Shown here: piece by piece, positions 27,460 through 36,184 of the stretch | Position numbering within the stretch: the stretch's first letter is position 1 | Layout: each line of letters begins with the position of its first letter | NCBI RefSeq assembly: GCF_937871865.1 | Contig: NZ_CALMPD010000052.1 | Location: 1-47,148, forward strand | Source: an uncultured Legionella sp. | GTDB taxonomy: Bacteria; Pseudomonadota; Gammaproteobacteria; Legionellales; Legionellaceae | Length of the DNA: 47,148 nucleotides | Direction of reading: 5' to 3' | Translations under genes and position numbers: made by a program | The notes under the pieces: model-generated | Told to the model about the DNA's origin: nothing | Databases searched by the model: none | What the model saw: the letters and a program-made list of their open reading frames with translations, nothing else

Positions 27460-28021
27460 GCTGAAATCCCACTTTTTTGTTAAAATAATTGAAATTTATG
27501 AGGCAAGAAGAGAGTGGTGCTCGAAAAAAGAACTGAAAAACAATAAAACATGCATATAATTGATTAGCTAGCCTATGTTTATTTATGCGAATCAGTTGAG
27601 ATTTAATGCCCAAATCTAGAAAAAGCATCTTGTAATGCAAACTTGATGAATTAGTAGCTCCGGGCCGTAAGCCTAGAGTGTAACGTTTGAATGAAGGCAG
27701 TATTTTTCCTCTCTCAGTCCTTACCGCCATTAAGTTAAGAATTTGGCCATCATCCTGAGGAGCTAGCGACGAGGGATGACGTACTGTTCTTAACTTAATG
27801 GCAGTGCTCCCTGCCCTCTCCCACGTTCATGGAACACTTCAAAGGTTCATATCACGGGAGAAAGAGTAATAGTGCTAAATTTCAATATCGGTTTCTTAAA
27901 GCAGCCTATTAGATCATGATCCCGACTTACATGTAGTGTGATTAAGACGGGTACTAATAGCGGGGATAAGTATTTTAGTGCACAACGGTCTGGTCATACC
28001 CACATCATTTTATTTCACGAA
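27460..28021. other. Intergenic region between mraZ and coaX
   Basis: About 560 bp. Its main content is the palindromic element at 27726-27802. The rest is AT-rich with a CCCTGCCCTCTCCCAC stretch similar to pyrimidine-rich segments near 38640 and 46860. No gene seen; the downstream end of coaX lies at the right edge without a clear terminator. Confidence 0.55.
27726..27802. repeat. 77-bp palindromic element (16-bp perfect arms)
   Basis: Arms GCCATTAAGTTAAGAA (27726-27741) and TTCTTAACTTAATGGC (27787-27802). The 45-nt interior contains an imperfect inner stem, TCATCCT against AGGGATGA. It looks like a small mobile or REP-like palindrome. Confidence 0.75.
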
Positions 28022-28792
28022 TTACGATGCATTCATCAAAGCAGCTAATCGTATGCCTTGAAGCACGAGATCTGGAACCAGATGATCATATAAATCCTGC
28101 TTATCAAATAATGAAGCAAAACCTCCGGTAGCTAAAACCAATGCCTTATCACCAGAAAATGCTTCCTGGTTTATTCTCTGGATTAATTCCCGGCAAGCCC
28201 CCAGAACACCGTAGTATACTCCAGACTGAATGCTCTCAATAGTTGATCGTCCAACAACCTGTTCTGTCTTGATGATTTCAACAGAAGGTAATTTAGCAGT
28301 ATTTTTGGATAATGCATCTACAGACAAGCGCACCCCAGGCAAAATCGCTCCTCCCAGATATCCCTTTTGTGCCGTTATGACACAAAAGGTAGTTGCGGTA
28401 CCAAAATCAATCACTATTATATTTTGATTCGGGTAAATGTGGGTTGCAGAGATTGCATTGGCAATTCTGTCAGCCCCAACCTCCACAGGATTGCGATATT
28501 TGATGTTTAATCCTGTTTTAACTCCAGCCTGCAAGAAAAAAGGCTCAGAGGAAAAATACTTTACACAAGCTGCTCGCAAAGAATAATCTAATTGAGGAAC
28601 CACAGAACAAATAGCAATGTGTTTGATTCCTTCTGGAGAACAATTATTTTCTCTTAAAACACTTTTCAAAAAAATACCTAATTCATCCGAAGTGCTGACT
28701 TTGGACGTGTGACGAAACCGCAACTTGATTTCATCCCCTTCAAAAACCCCACCATATATATGAGAATTCCCAACATCGATACACAATATCAT
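28022..28792 (-). CDS. coaX: Type III pantothenate kinase
   Basis: Phosphorylates pantothenate, the first step of coenzyme A synthesis; the type III enzyme needs a monovalent cation and is not feedback-inhibited. 256 aa. The ASKHA-fold motifs are visible: CIDVGNSHIYGG at the N-terminus, GADRIANAI near 103, and IDFGTATTFCVI near 126, then GGAILPGV. Single-gene unit, divergent from the glycosyltransferase gene. Confidence 0.95.
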   Translation of the reverse strand: MILCIDVGNSHIYGGVFEGDEIKLRFRHTSKVSTSDELGIFLKSVLRENNCSPEGIKHIAICSVVPQLDYSLRAACVKYFSSEPFFLQAGVKTGLNIKYRNPVEVGADRIANAISATHIYPNQNIIVIDFGTATTFCVITAQKGYLGGAILPGVRLSVDALSKNTAKLPSVEIIKTEQVVGRSTIESIQSGVYYGVLGACRELIQRINQEAFSGDKALVLATGGFASLFDKQDLYDHLVPDLVLQGIRLAALMNAS

Positions 28793-28984
28793 TATATAGT
28801 TCTACTCTCGATTTAAAAAACACGATAGTATGTTGCAGTACGATTATTATCAAGCCCTCTGAGTGCCATGCAGTAATAATCACCGATTCTGAATTGCAAC
28901 ATTGGAAATTAAATAGCATCATATCCTGTATACTTGTTCGATATTGCTCACGACTGTTTCAAGTAATGAAATTTAGGTACATTC

Positions 28985-30280
28985 ATGTATATTAAAGTAA
29001 GAACCAAGTTTTTATTCAATTTCATTATAGCCTTTGCATGGTTTATCTTCTGTTTCTATTTATCTATCCCCTGGATAAATGATTTGGCACATCTTGTTGG
29101 CCTCCTGCCTTCCTTAATTATTATTCTGTCTATAGCCTTAATTCCTGGTTTTATGTACATGTTTTTATTGTTCAGTTATTTAACTGATTCTCGTAAAAAT
29201 AAATCTAATAATAATCAATATCCTCCAGTTACAGTCTTAATCGCTGCCTACAACGAACAAGATTCTATTGAGTTCACTTTAAATTCAATAAAAAAACAGG
29301 AGTATCCTGCTCTAATTAAAGTTGTGCTTATAGATGATGGCTCTGACGATAAAACAGTTGAAAATGCAAAAAAACTAAAATTAAACAATCTACATATTTT
29401 GCAAGCCGGACATAAAGGAAAGGCTGCAGCATTAAACTTGGCACTAAAGCATGTAACCACTGAGTACATCATCACCATCGATGCAGATACTTATTTGCAA
29501 TCTGCAGCCATAAAACAACTCATGATGAAACTTTTAACTGGCCCCAAAGGTACAATTGCATGTGCAGGATCTGTTTATGTTAAAAACTCCAGAGCCACGT
29601 TGATGACACGCATTCAGGAATGGGATTATTTTCATGCAATTGCCGTTATCAAACGCTCTCAAAGTTTATACCAAGGTACTTTAGTTGCTCAGGGGTGCTT
29701 TTCAGTTTATACCAAAGAATCATTAGAGGAAGTAAACGGTTGGCCAGAAGTAGTAGGTGAAGATATAGTGCTTACATGGGCGTTATTAAATAAAGGCTAC
29801 CGAATTGATTTTGCGGAACACGCAATATCATTTACCAATGTTCCGGAAACATACAAACAATTTTTCTTTCAAAGAAGTCGCTGGGCAAGAGGTTTATTAG
29901 AAGCCTTTCGTCAATATCCAGACATACTGTTGCGCCCCCGCCTCTCGACATTCTATGTATATTGGAATTTATTTTTTATCTTATTTGATAATGTATTTTT
30001 TTTCATTTTTATACCAGGTTTAATTGCGGCATTCTTCGGCTATTTTTATATAGCAGGTCCCATGACACTTGCAGTCTTGCCTCTTGGAATATTGAGTAAT
30101 TTAATTTTTTATATTGGACAGAGTGATTTATTTAAACGAAACAAATTTAAAGTCAGAAAAAATATATTGGGATTTATACTTTATGTCCTGTTTTATCAAA
30201 TAATGATGAATCCGGCTGTGATCTATGGTTATACCTCGGAGTTTCTGCGACGAAAAAAAACTTGGGGCACTAAAAAATAA
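28985..30280 (+). CDS. GT2 membrane glycosyltransferase (PgaC/NfrB type)
   Basis: Processive family 2 glycosyltransferase, 431 aa. It has two N-terminal TM helices (about 12-60). The GT2 domain starts VTVLIAAYNEQDS (about 80), with DDGSDD, the DAD motif in ITIDADTYL, GEDIVLTW and the processivity motif QRSRW (about residue 298). Three TM helices follow near the C-terminus. It resembles PgaC/IcaA poly-GlcNAc synthases; the sugar is not proven. Paired with the outer-membrane TPR gene 42-55 nt downstream. Confidence 0.88.
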   Translation: MYIKVRTKFLFNFIIAFAWFIFCFYLSIPWINDLAHLVGLLPSLIIILSIALIPGFMYMFLLFSYLTDSRKNKSNNNQYPPVTVLIAAYNEQDSIEFTLNSIKKQEYPALIKVVLIDDGSDDKTVENAKKLKLNNLHILQAGHKGKAAALNLALKHVTTEYIITIDADTYLQSAAIKQLMMKLLTGPKGTIACAGSVYVKNSRATLMTRIQEWDYFHAIAVIKRSQSLYQGTLVAQGCFSVYTKESLEEVNGWPEVVGEDIVLTWALLNKGYRIDFAEHAISFTNVPETYKQFFFQRSRWARGLLEAFRQYPDILLRPRLSTFYVYWNLFFILFDNVFFFIFIPGLIAAFFGYFYIAGPMTLAVLPLGILSNLIFYIGQSDLFKRNKFKVRKNILGFILYVLFYQIMMNPAVIYGYTSEFLRRKKTWGTKK

Positions 30281-30334
30281 TAGGAATATTTTGACGTTCT
30301 TGTCGAATATCAATCCAAAAATATGGAGATTGAA

Positions 30335-32920
30335 TTGTTTATCCGGAAGCTGCTTATTATTGCACTGACAAATTATATAATGAACTTCTCTTATGCAGAT
30401 ACTGCAGGAAATACCTATTGGCAAGAGTATTCAAAGGCTAAGAAGTTGTATAATCAAAACAAATTTTCAGAAGCATTGATTGTATTAGAGCAGCTGGAGC
30501 AACAACAAAAGAATTATAATGTTGAGCTGACTTTAGGCGATACATACACTGCTCTCGGTTACATACAAAAGGGATTAAATAGCCATACATCGGCTCTGGA
30601 ACATGGAAAACAAGCCAATAATATTGTTATTCAACGTGTCGCGTTGTTTAAAATTGGTAAACTGCAAACACTACAAAAAGAATATGAAGCAGCAGCGGAA
30701 ACCTATACTGTTTTATTGTCCATGAAATTGGATAAAGAAGATTATGCTGTTGCAAACTCTGGATTTAAAACCGCTCAGGAGCAAATAAATATCCTGGCAA
30801 CCAACTTAATTAAAACAGGCAATCAGCTTGCCGAAAAGGAAGAGCCAACCAAGGCACTCAGTAATTTTCAAGAAGCTTACAGGAAGGCTTTACTTACTCA
30901 TAATGACGATATGCAACGAATTGCTTTGTTTAAAATTGCCCGTACCCAACTCTGGTTGTTAAATTATAACGACGCAATAAAATCATATAAACATCTGTTG
31001 TCTACGCCACTGGATAAAGAAGATTCAAATCTGGCAAATGCAGGCTTAAAAGAAGCTTATGAGCTCAAAAAGGAAGCTCTAATTAAAGAAGCACGTGAAT
31101 TAATTAATAAAAACCAAGGGCGAGAAGCCTATACATTAATTGAGCCCTATTTAGCCTCACAAAACCTTTTCGAACTGTTTATAATTGCAGCTCAAAGCAT
31201 GGCAATTTTAGATAATCCCAATCAATCGTTTATTTATTTCCACAAGGCTTACTCCACCAGTAACAATTTAAGTGAACGTTCTATTGCCCTCTTAGGCATG
31301 ATAAAAATGCAACTGTCATTAAATAATAGAAAAAATGCAGAACATTATTTGTTTCTTTTAGACAGAATGACCTCTGCTCATAAGATTCCCGGCGTAGAGC
31401 AAAAGAAGCAAGAATTTATAGAACAATTAAACCAATTAAAGATAGGTACTCAAATAGAACAAGCCCAAAAATATCTTGAATCAAATAATGGAAAACAAGT
31501 ATACGATTCAATCAAGTGGTATCTGGAAGCAGAGAAAAGCCCACTGTTGTATCTTCTGGCAGCAGAAAGCATGGCCATGATAAACCAGCCTCAATTTGCC
31601 TTTAACTATTACCAAGAAGCTTTTAATAGCACCAATAAACCCAAATATAAAATTATTGCATTATTTGGGATGGGCAAAATGCAATTTTGGATGGCTCGTT
31701 ATGTCAGGGCCAAAAATATCTACAAAGAATTATTGCATTACAATTTATCAAAAAAACAACGTGAACTTGCATTAGCAGGGATGGTTAAGAGTCTTTCCTA
31801 TTATGACCGGCCTCGATTAGCTTATAGCAAGATTCCTCCCGAATTAGTTTTTACAACACCAGAAATGGTCATTGCTGCATCGCAAGCAAGCTCATGGGCT
31901 GATTGGTCCGACATAACAAAAAATATACTGACTCAATACAGTGAAACGCTTGAGCAAGTCAATTTACAATCAGGCTTAGGCAGAGATTTAAAAGACCTGG
32001 TATGGCAAACGAATTTAGCTACCTGGCCCAACATAATTACCCCATCTTATTATACATCAATGGATTCTGAGACATTTTCCAAAAGCAAAACGGTAATTGA
32101 TTACAGGCATTATTGGAATCAACAAAGTCAAACTGTTTTAGGGCCTGAGTACATAAAATATAGCCAGGATTACTTTAGAGCAATGGATGCAAAAGGATTT
32201 TACATTGGCCAAATTATAAGACCGGGCCGCTACCTTATTTTAGATGGTAAGGTGGAACCGATGGAGTATAAAAACCGTACTATTGGGCAACGTGATAATT
32301 GGTCTCCTATCTTGTGGAACGTTGCAGGCTCTCTAACGCCAAACGACTATATAAAATTTAAATTACTAGGACAAAAAGAAGTTCTGGAAACATTCCCTGC
32401 ATTTAATCACCGAATTACTAATACCTTATATGGAACAAATCTCACGATTAGTCCACTTCCATACGTGTCTCTTGATGGCTCTTATTCTCACATGGACATT
32501 AGTGATAAAAATGAAAGAAATGGCTATTATTTCGCCCCATCCCTGCTTATTAATCCAGATTTAGGATTAACTACCATGGCAATAGTGAGAGGATTTTCCA
32601 ATAAGTTCAGATCGCGTGATTATTTCAGCCCTGCTCAATATCAAGAAAAAAAGGTATTAGTAAAACTAGGAAGGAAGTTGGGTCCAACCTGGCATTATTA
32701 TTTAGATGGCGGTTTTGGACGACAATATATTAAAGATCTTTCGGATTCAGAAACAAATTCCAGTCCGACTTATCAATGGGGGATGGGAATAAACGGTCCT
32801 CTGTCCAAAGTGCTCTTTTTTACTATTTATTATGTAAACACCCATCAGGCATCAGCGTTTATTGATTCACCAGGCTATGCAATGCAGTATGGAGGGATTA
32901 GTGTTAATTTATTGACTTGA
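30335..32920 (+). CDS. TPR outer-membrane protein of PgaA/NfrA type
   Basis: 861 aa if started at TTG 30335, which has GGAG spaced 6 nt upstream and gives a normal signal peptide (FIRKLLIIALTNYIMNFSYA). An ATG at 30323 in the same frame lacks a good site. Residues about 30-480 are helical TPR-like repeats (EALIVLEQLE; ALFKIGKLQ, ALFKIARTQ and ALFGMGKMQ recur). The C-terminal part (about 560-861) is beta-strand rich, as in an outer-membrane barrel. The layout matches PgaA and NfrA, which export or modify polysaccharide made by a GT2 partner. No deacetylase (PgaB) gene is adjacent, so an orthodox pga operon is not present. Confidence 0.75.
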   Translation: MFIRKLLIIALTNYIMNFSYADTAGNTYWQEYSKAKKLYNQNKFSEALIVLEQLEQQQKNYNVELTLGDTYTALGYIQKGLNSHTSALEHGKQANNIVIQRVALFKIGKLQTLQKEYEAAAETYTVLLSMKLDKEDYAVANSGFKTAQEQINILATNLIKTGNQLAEKEEPTKALSNFQEAYRKALLTHNDDMQRIALFKIARTQLWLLNYNDAIKSYKHLLSTPLDKEDSNLANAGLKEAYELKKEALIKEARELINKNQGREAYTLIEPYLASQNLFELFIIAAQSMAILDNPNQSFIYFHKAYSTSNNLSERSIALLGMIKMQLSLNNRKNAEHYLFLLDRMTSAHKIPGVEQKKQEFIEQLNQLKIGTQIEQAQKYLESNNGKQVYDSIKWYLEAEKSPLLYLLAAESMAMINQPQFAFNYYQEAFNSTNKPKYKIIALFGMGKMQFWMARYVRAKNIYKELLHYNLSKKQRELALAGMVKSLSYYDRPRLAYSKIPPELVFTTPEMVIAASQASSWADWSDITKNILTQYSETLEQVNLQSGLGRDLKDLVWQTNLATWPNIITPSYYTSMDSETFSKSKTVIDYRHYWNQQSQTVLGPEYIKYSQDYFRAMDAKGFYIGQIIRPGRYLILDGKVEPMEYKNRTIGQRDNWSPILWNVAGSLTPNDYIKFKLLGQKEVLETFPAFNHRITNTLYGTNLTISPLPYVSLDGSYSHMDISDKNERNGYYFAPSLLINPDLGLTTMAIVRGFSNKFRSRDYFSPAQYQEKKVLVKLGRKLGPTWHYYLDGGFGRQYIKDLSDSETNSSPTYQWGMGINGPLSKVLFFTIYYVNTHQASAFIDSPGYAMQYGGISVNLLT

Positions 32921-33021
32921 TTTTTAAATAATACCTGTATGCAGGCATTGTTTTAGTATTGGTGAATGAACTGACAACCAAGTATCACGCCTTATGGGTG
33001 TGTCATAGCTAAATCACAAGA

Positions 33022-33049
33022 GAAAAAAAGCCCTGCAATATACAGGGCT
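33022..33049 (-). terminator. Rho-independent terminator of the L,D-transpeptidase gene
   Basis: Read on the minus strand: stem AGCCCTG/CAGGGCT with a 7-nt loop followed by seven T. It lies 35 bp past the stop of the gene at 33085. Confidence 0.85.
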
Positions 33050-33084
33050 AGAGTGGAGAAGCATTAATTCTTAACTCACATCTA

Positions 33085-33642
33085 TTAGTATGGTTTAACT
33101 ATTACAGAAGTTCCAACATCCATGAAATTTTGATTCAACCATTTTGCAGCGCTTGGTAGAACCCTGATACAACCATGACTGGCATTATAATTAGGTACTT
33201 CATATGCAGCATGGATCGAGTAGCCACCACTAAAGTGCATACAGTAAGGCATTTTCGCACCACCCCCTGTTTCAATAGGATAGATGCTGGAAGTACATTC
33301 CTCGCCTTTTTTAGAATAAACTTTGAAATTACCGGTGACCGTACGGCAAGGTCTGCCTACATCCTCACAGAAATCTTTCCCACCCGATGCACTTCCTGTT
33401 TTTACCCTATTCCCCTGAGCGTCATAAGCTGCCCAGGCAGTCGCTTTAGGATCAAACACAAAAACCTTCTTCCCAGTCGGCTCTCTTTTTTCCGGGAAAT
33501 AATTTGCTCCCTTATGATCCGATTCCATACTCATGGTGTAATGAGTATAACCCGCATCATCGACAACAGCAGTAGATCTGTCCATTGATGCACAAGAAGC
33601 CGCCAAAGCACAAACAGGAACTAACAGTAGTTGTTTTTTCAC
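33085..33642 (-). CDS. L,D-transpeptidase (YkuD family) lipoprotein
   Basis: 185 aa from GTG at 33642, chosen because AGGGAG lies 8 nt upstream and the product then begins with a lipoprotein signal (KKQLLLVPVCALAASC, Cys17). The longer frame to 33684 is disfavoured. The YkuD catalytic motif is complete: YSIHAAYEVPNYNASHGCIRV, giving His and the nucleophile Cys. Such enzymes make 3-3 peptidoglycan cross-links or attach proteins to the wall. The family is large in Legionella; the specific role is unknown. Ends at a strong terminator. Confidence 0.9.
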   Translation of the reverse strand: MKKQLLLVPVCALAASCASMDRSTAVVDDAGYTHYTMSMESDHKGANYFPEKREPTGKKVFVFDPKATAWAAYDAQGNRVKTGSASGGKDFCEDVGRPCRTVTGNFKVYSKKGEECTSSIYPIETGGGAKMPYCMHFSGGYSIHAAYEVPNYNASHGCIRVLPSAAKWLNQNFMDVGTSVIVKPY

Positions 33643-33713
33643 TTGATATCTCCCTCTTTTTTTTACTGTATCGGGAGATCTCAAAATAGGTTTAGCTTTT
33701 TTTATAAATTTTT

Positions 33714-34121
33714 TTACTGTCTGTATTTTTTGTGCTCTTCAAGTTCTTTTAAAAGGCTTTTTTGTGCCTCTTTTGGAATCATGCTGACCACAGCGAGGGC
33801 GATCTGTCTATCTGAGCACTCAAAGCATCCGCCTCTTGGAGGCATTGCATTAAAACCTTCGTCTGTGTGTAAAAAAAGCACATCAAAACCTTGTTGCAGT
33901 CTCAATTTCCAATCCACTTGTTCTCCAATTCGTGGAGCACCTAAAGAAATTAATGGTTTTTGCGCATGGCAATTGGCACAATAATGCTTATAAATTTGTT
34001 CGCCTTCATCTTTGGCGCCAATAATCGATTTTAAAAACTCCTGCGGGTGATGGCTATTTGCATATACTGGTGCAAAAAACTCGAATAATATCAGCAGGCA
34101 GACTCCCAAGCAGTTTCTCAT
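33714..34121 (-). CDS. Small periplasmic cytochrome c
   Basis: 135 aa with a Sec signal peptide (about 1-21). The haem-binding motif CANCH is at 48-52, and the probable axial methionine is in NAMPPRGGCFECSD. The two extra cysteines (GGCFEC) and length are those of cytochrome c5-like proteins. Presumably an electron carrier in respiration. Divergent from flgA; not part of the flagellar operon. Confidence 0.87.
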   Translation of the reverse strand: MRNCLGVCLLILFEFFAPVYANSHHPQEFLKSIIGAKDEGEQIYKHYCANCHAQKPLISLGAPRIGEQVDWKLRLQQGFDVLFLHTDEGFNAMPPRGGCFECSDRQIALAVVSMIPKEAQKSLLKELEEHKKYRQ

Positions 34122-34137
34122 TTTATACTCCTGATAA

Positions 34138-34154
34138 TTGGCCTGATTATTGCT
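34138..34154 (+). promoter_or_regulatory. Sigma-54 (RpoN) promoter of flgA
   Basis: TTGGC-N7-TTGCT, with the invariant GG and GC 12 nt apart, as in -24/-12 promoters. It lies 55 bp before the chosen flgA start. RpoN with FleQ is known to drive mid-class flagellar genes in Legionella. Confidence 0.6.
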
Positions 34155-34208
34155 TTTAATTCATTGCTTATATAAAGTGTGTCAATAATAACAAAAAGGA
34201 TTAATGTT

Positions 34209-34910
34209 GTGAAAAAGAGCATACTAAGTGTTTTGATATTTTTTGCAAGCATCAGTTCGTATGCAGAACCTGCACAATCACTTGATCTATTGAAAAATAA
34301 AATTGAATCTTACGTCTTAAATGAACTCTCAACGCATACCCAAGGAAGAGTACAGGTTCAAGCTGACAAACTAGACCCACGTTTAAACCTCAGAGCCTGT
34401 GCAGAAGAGAAACTCGAGCTGTTCAATCCCTACCAAACACCAATGCTAAGTACCAATACAATGGGCATAAAGTGTATGGAGGAGAATAATCATTGGACGT
34501 TATATGTTCCAGTCCGAATTAATGTATTAAAAACAGTATTAGTTGCAAAACGGGCGTTAATTAAAGGGAAACGCATCACCAGTGATGACATTTATCCAAT
34601 AGAAATGGATACTCAAAGGTTAAAACAGGGATATTTTACCGATAGCCGTGAATTAATTGGCCTTGTTTGTAAGCATGATATTTCCCCTGACAACCCATTA
34701 AACCCTTATAACATTGAGCTGGCAAAAATGGTTCATAGAGGAGAACAGGTAACCATAGTTGCTAGCGATGAAGGCTTATCAGTGAGTATGGGTGGCATTG
34801 CAATGAGTGAAGGAGCACTTGGCGAATCAGTCAGAGTAAAAAATCTTTCGTCAAAACGTGTTATTGAAGCCGAGGTTTCTGGAAATAAAACAGTAAAAGT
34901 AACTTTATAA
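34209..34910 (+). CDS. flgA: Flagellar P-ring chaperone FlgA
   Basis: Periplasmic chaperone for FlgI assembly into the flagellar P ring. 233 aa from GTG at 34209, chosen for its AAGGA site; an in-frame GTG at 34179 lacks one. Signal peptide KKSILSVLIFFASISSYA. The SAF domain and C-terminal beta domain carry VAKRALIKGKRITSDDI, QVTIVASDEGLSVSMGGIAMSEG and VKNLSSKRVIEAEVSG, FlgA hallmarks. First gene of flgA-flgM-flgN. Confidence 0.94.
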   Translation: MKKSILSVLIFFASISSYAEPAQSLDLLKNKIESYVLNELSTHTQGRVQVQADKLDPRLNLRACAEEKLELFNPYQTPMLSTNTMGIKCMEENNHWTLYVPVRINVLKTVLVAKRALIKGKRITSDDIYPIEMDTQRLKQGYFTDSRELIGLVCKHDISPDNPLNPYNIELAKMVHRGEQVTIVASDEGLSVSMGGIAMSEGALGESVRVKNLSSKRVIEAEVSGNKTVKVTL

Positions 34911-34973
34911 GTAGTTATTTGGGATGTAACACGTTATTTTATTAATATTGACCAAATATTACTCAAAATAAAC

Positions 34974-35000
34974 TAAAGAAATTGCTAAAGGAGCCGATAA
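34974..35000 (+). promoter_or_regulatory. Sigma-28 (FliA) promoter of flgM
   Basis: Perfect TAAA-N15-GCCGATAA: -35 TAAA at 34974-34977 and -10 GCCGATAA at 34993-35000. Transcription should start near 35007, after the in-frame ATG at 35003, so that upstream ATG cannot be used from this promoter. Confidence 0.85.
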
Positions 35001-35029
35001 CTATGTTAAACGTGATTGAGGATTACTGT

Positions 35030-35326
35030 ATGGTTAACCAAATTAATGATTCGGCCAATATGAAGCATATTGACTCAGACAATCGCTTAAAAGCGAAACA
35101 ACAAGAATCAAAACATTCATCAATCGAAAATACAGTATCTGTTGACAATGTTAATTTGAGCGACACTTCAAAGCAATTAGAAGCATTGAAAGCCTCTTTA
35201 AAGGATATTCCAGAAATAAATGAGGCTCGCGTACTGTATTTTAAAGCTGAAATAAACTCTGGAAGCTATCAGATTAACAGCAACAAAATTGCGATGAATA
35301 TGTTTCAAAATGTAGAAATGGCTTAA
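35030..35326 (+). CDS. flgM: Anti-sigma-28 factor FlgM
   Basis: Binds and inhibits FliA until exported through the completed hook-basal body. 98 aa from ATG 35030, the usual length. This start is set by the FliA promoter, whose transcript begins near 35007, and by a GAGGA ribosome binding site at 35018-35022. Longer in-frame starts (TTG 34982, ATG 35003) lie upstream of the transcription start. The C-terminal sigma-binding half shows VNLSDTSKQLEALKASL, INEARVLYFKAEINSGSY and INSNKIAMNMF. Transcribed both from flgA and from its own FliA promoter. Confidence 0.92.
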   Translation: MVNQINDSANMKHIDSDNRLKAKQQESKHSSIENTVSVDNVNLSDTSKQLEALKASLKDIPEINEARVLYFKAEINSGSYQINSNKIAMNMFQNVEMA

Positions 35327-35344
35327 CTTTCAGGAAGATTTTTA

Positions 35345-35839
35345 ATGAATAACAATAATAATGCAAAAACATTGATAGACCATTTAGAACAAGAAATTAA
35401 CTGGATAGAACATCTTAATGTTCTTTTGTCTGAAGAAAGAACCGTCCTGGAAACACGACAATTTGATCAATTGGATGTTCTGGCAGAGAAGAAACAAAAT
35501 TTATCGGTACAACTGGAAGCAAGTGCCAAACAGCGCATGGCTCTTATCAATGGTTCCAACGTAGACCTTGCCCCTGGCATAGCATTACAGGAATTTCTGA
35601 AAGATTGTCCGGCAAATGACACCCAGCAAATAAATATACTTAACAATAAACTGGCCGAACAGCTCAGCATATGTCGCGATTTAAACACCATTAATGGCCA
35701 AGTAATAGCCAATAATATCCATACCCGTCAACAAATTGTCAACACCTTATCTGGAAACAAGACTGAATCAATGAGTGTTTATACTTCTAACGGCGATCTT
35801 AAATCATCAACAGATACTAATCATCATCAGAAAGCATAG
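35345..35839 (+). CDS. flgN: Flagellar export chaperone FlgN
   Basis: Cytoplasmic chaperone of the hook-filament junction proteins FlgK and FlgL. 164 aa, almost all helical: LLSEERTVLETRQFDQLDVLAEKKQNL near residues 23-50 is the FlgN signature, with LNTINGQVIANNIHTRQQI in the last helix that binds substrate. Lies 18 nt after flgM, with AGGAAG upstream. Confidence 0.9.
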   Translation: MNNNNNAKTLIDHLEQEINWIEHLNVLLSEERTVLETRQFDQLDVLAEKKQNLSVQLEASAKQRMALINGSNVDLAPGIALQEFLKDCPANDTQQINILNNKLAEQLSICRDLNTINGQVIANNIHTRQQIVNTLSGNKTESMSVYTSNGDLKSSTDTNHHQKA

Positions 35840-36184
35840 AATCAGTATGACTATCAGTACTCTCCTGCTGGGCTTAGCAAGCTCAGCAAAGCAAATGCCG
35901 AAGTTAAATTGAAAAGACCTTATCTGCCCAACAACCTATAAGAACAGAGTCTGAAATAAAAATCACTAAATAATCCAACTCTGTCATTATTTTAAGTGAT
36001 TGGAAGACGTAATTACATGTTTCCCTCTAACAAAGCTCATCAATAACTCAAAAGATGATCTCGTTATTACAAGTACCTTATTTTCCATCAAGAACCAATA
36101 AGGTGGTTTTCAGCAACAAACAATTACTCAATATAAACGCAATATATATAATTATAAGCGACCAACTATTAAGGAAATGAAGAA
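35840..36184. other. Intergenic region after flgN
   Basis: 345 bp, AT-rich, no gene seen. It must carry the end of the flagellar transcript and the promoter of the hydrolase gene, but no clear terminator or promoter can be singled out. Confidence 0.5.

Noticed and set aside
34982..35029. Longer flgM starts (TTG 34982, ATG 35003)
   Set aside because: They lie before the predicted transcription start of the perfect FliA promoter.
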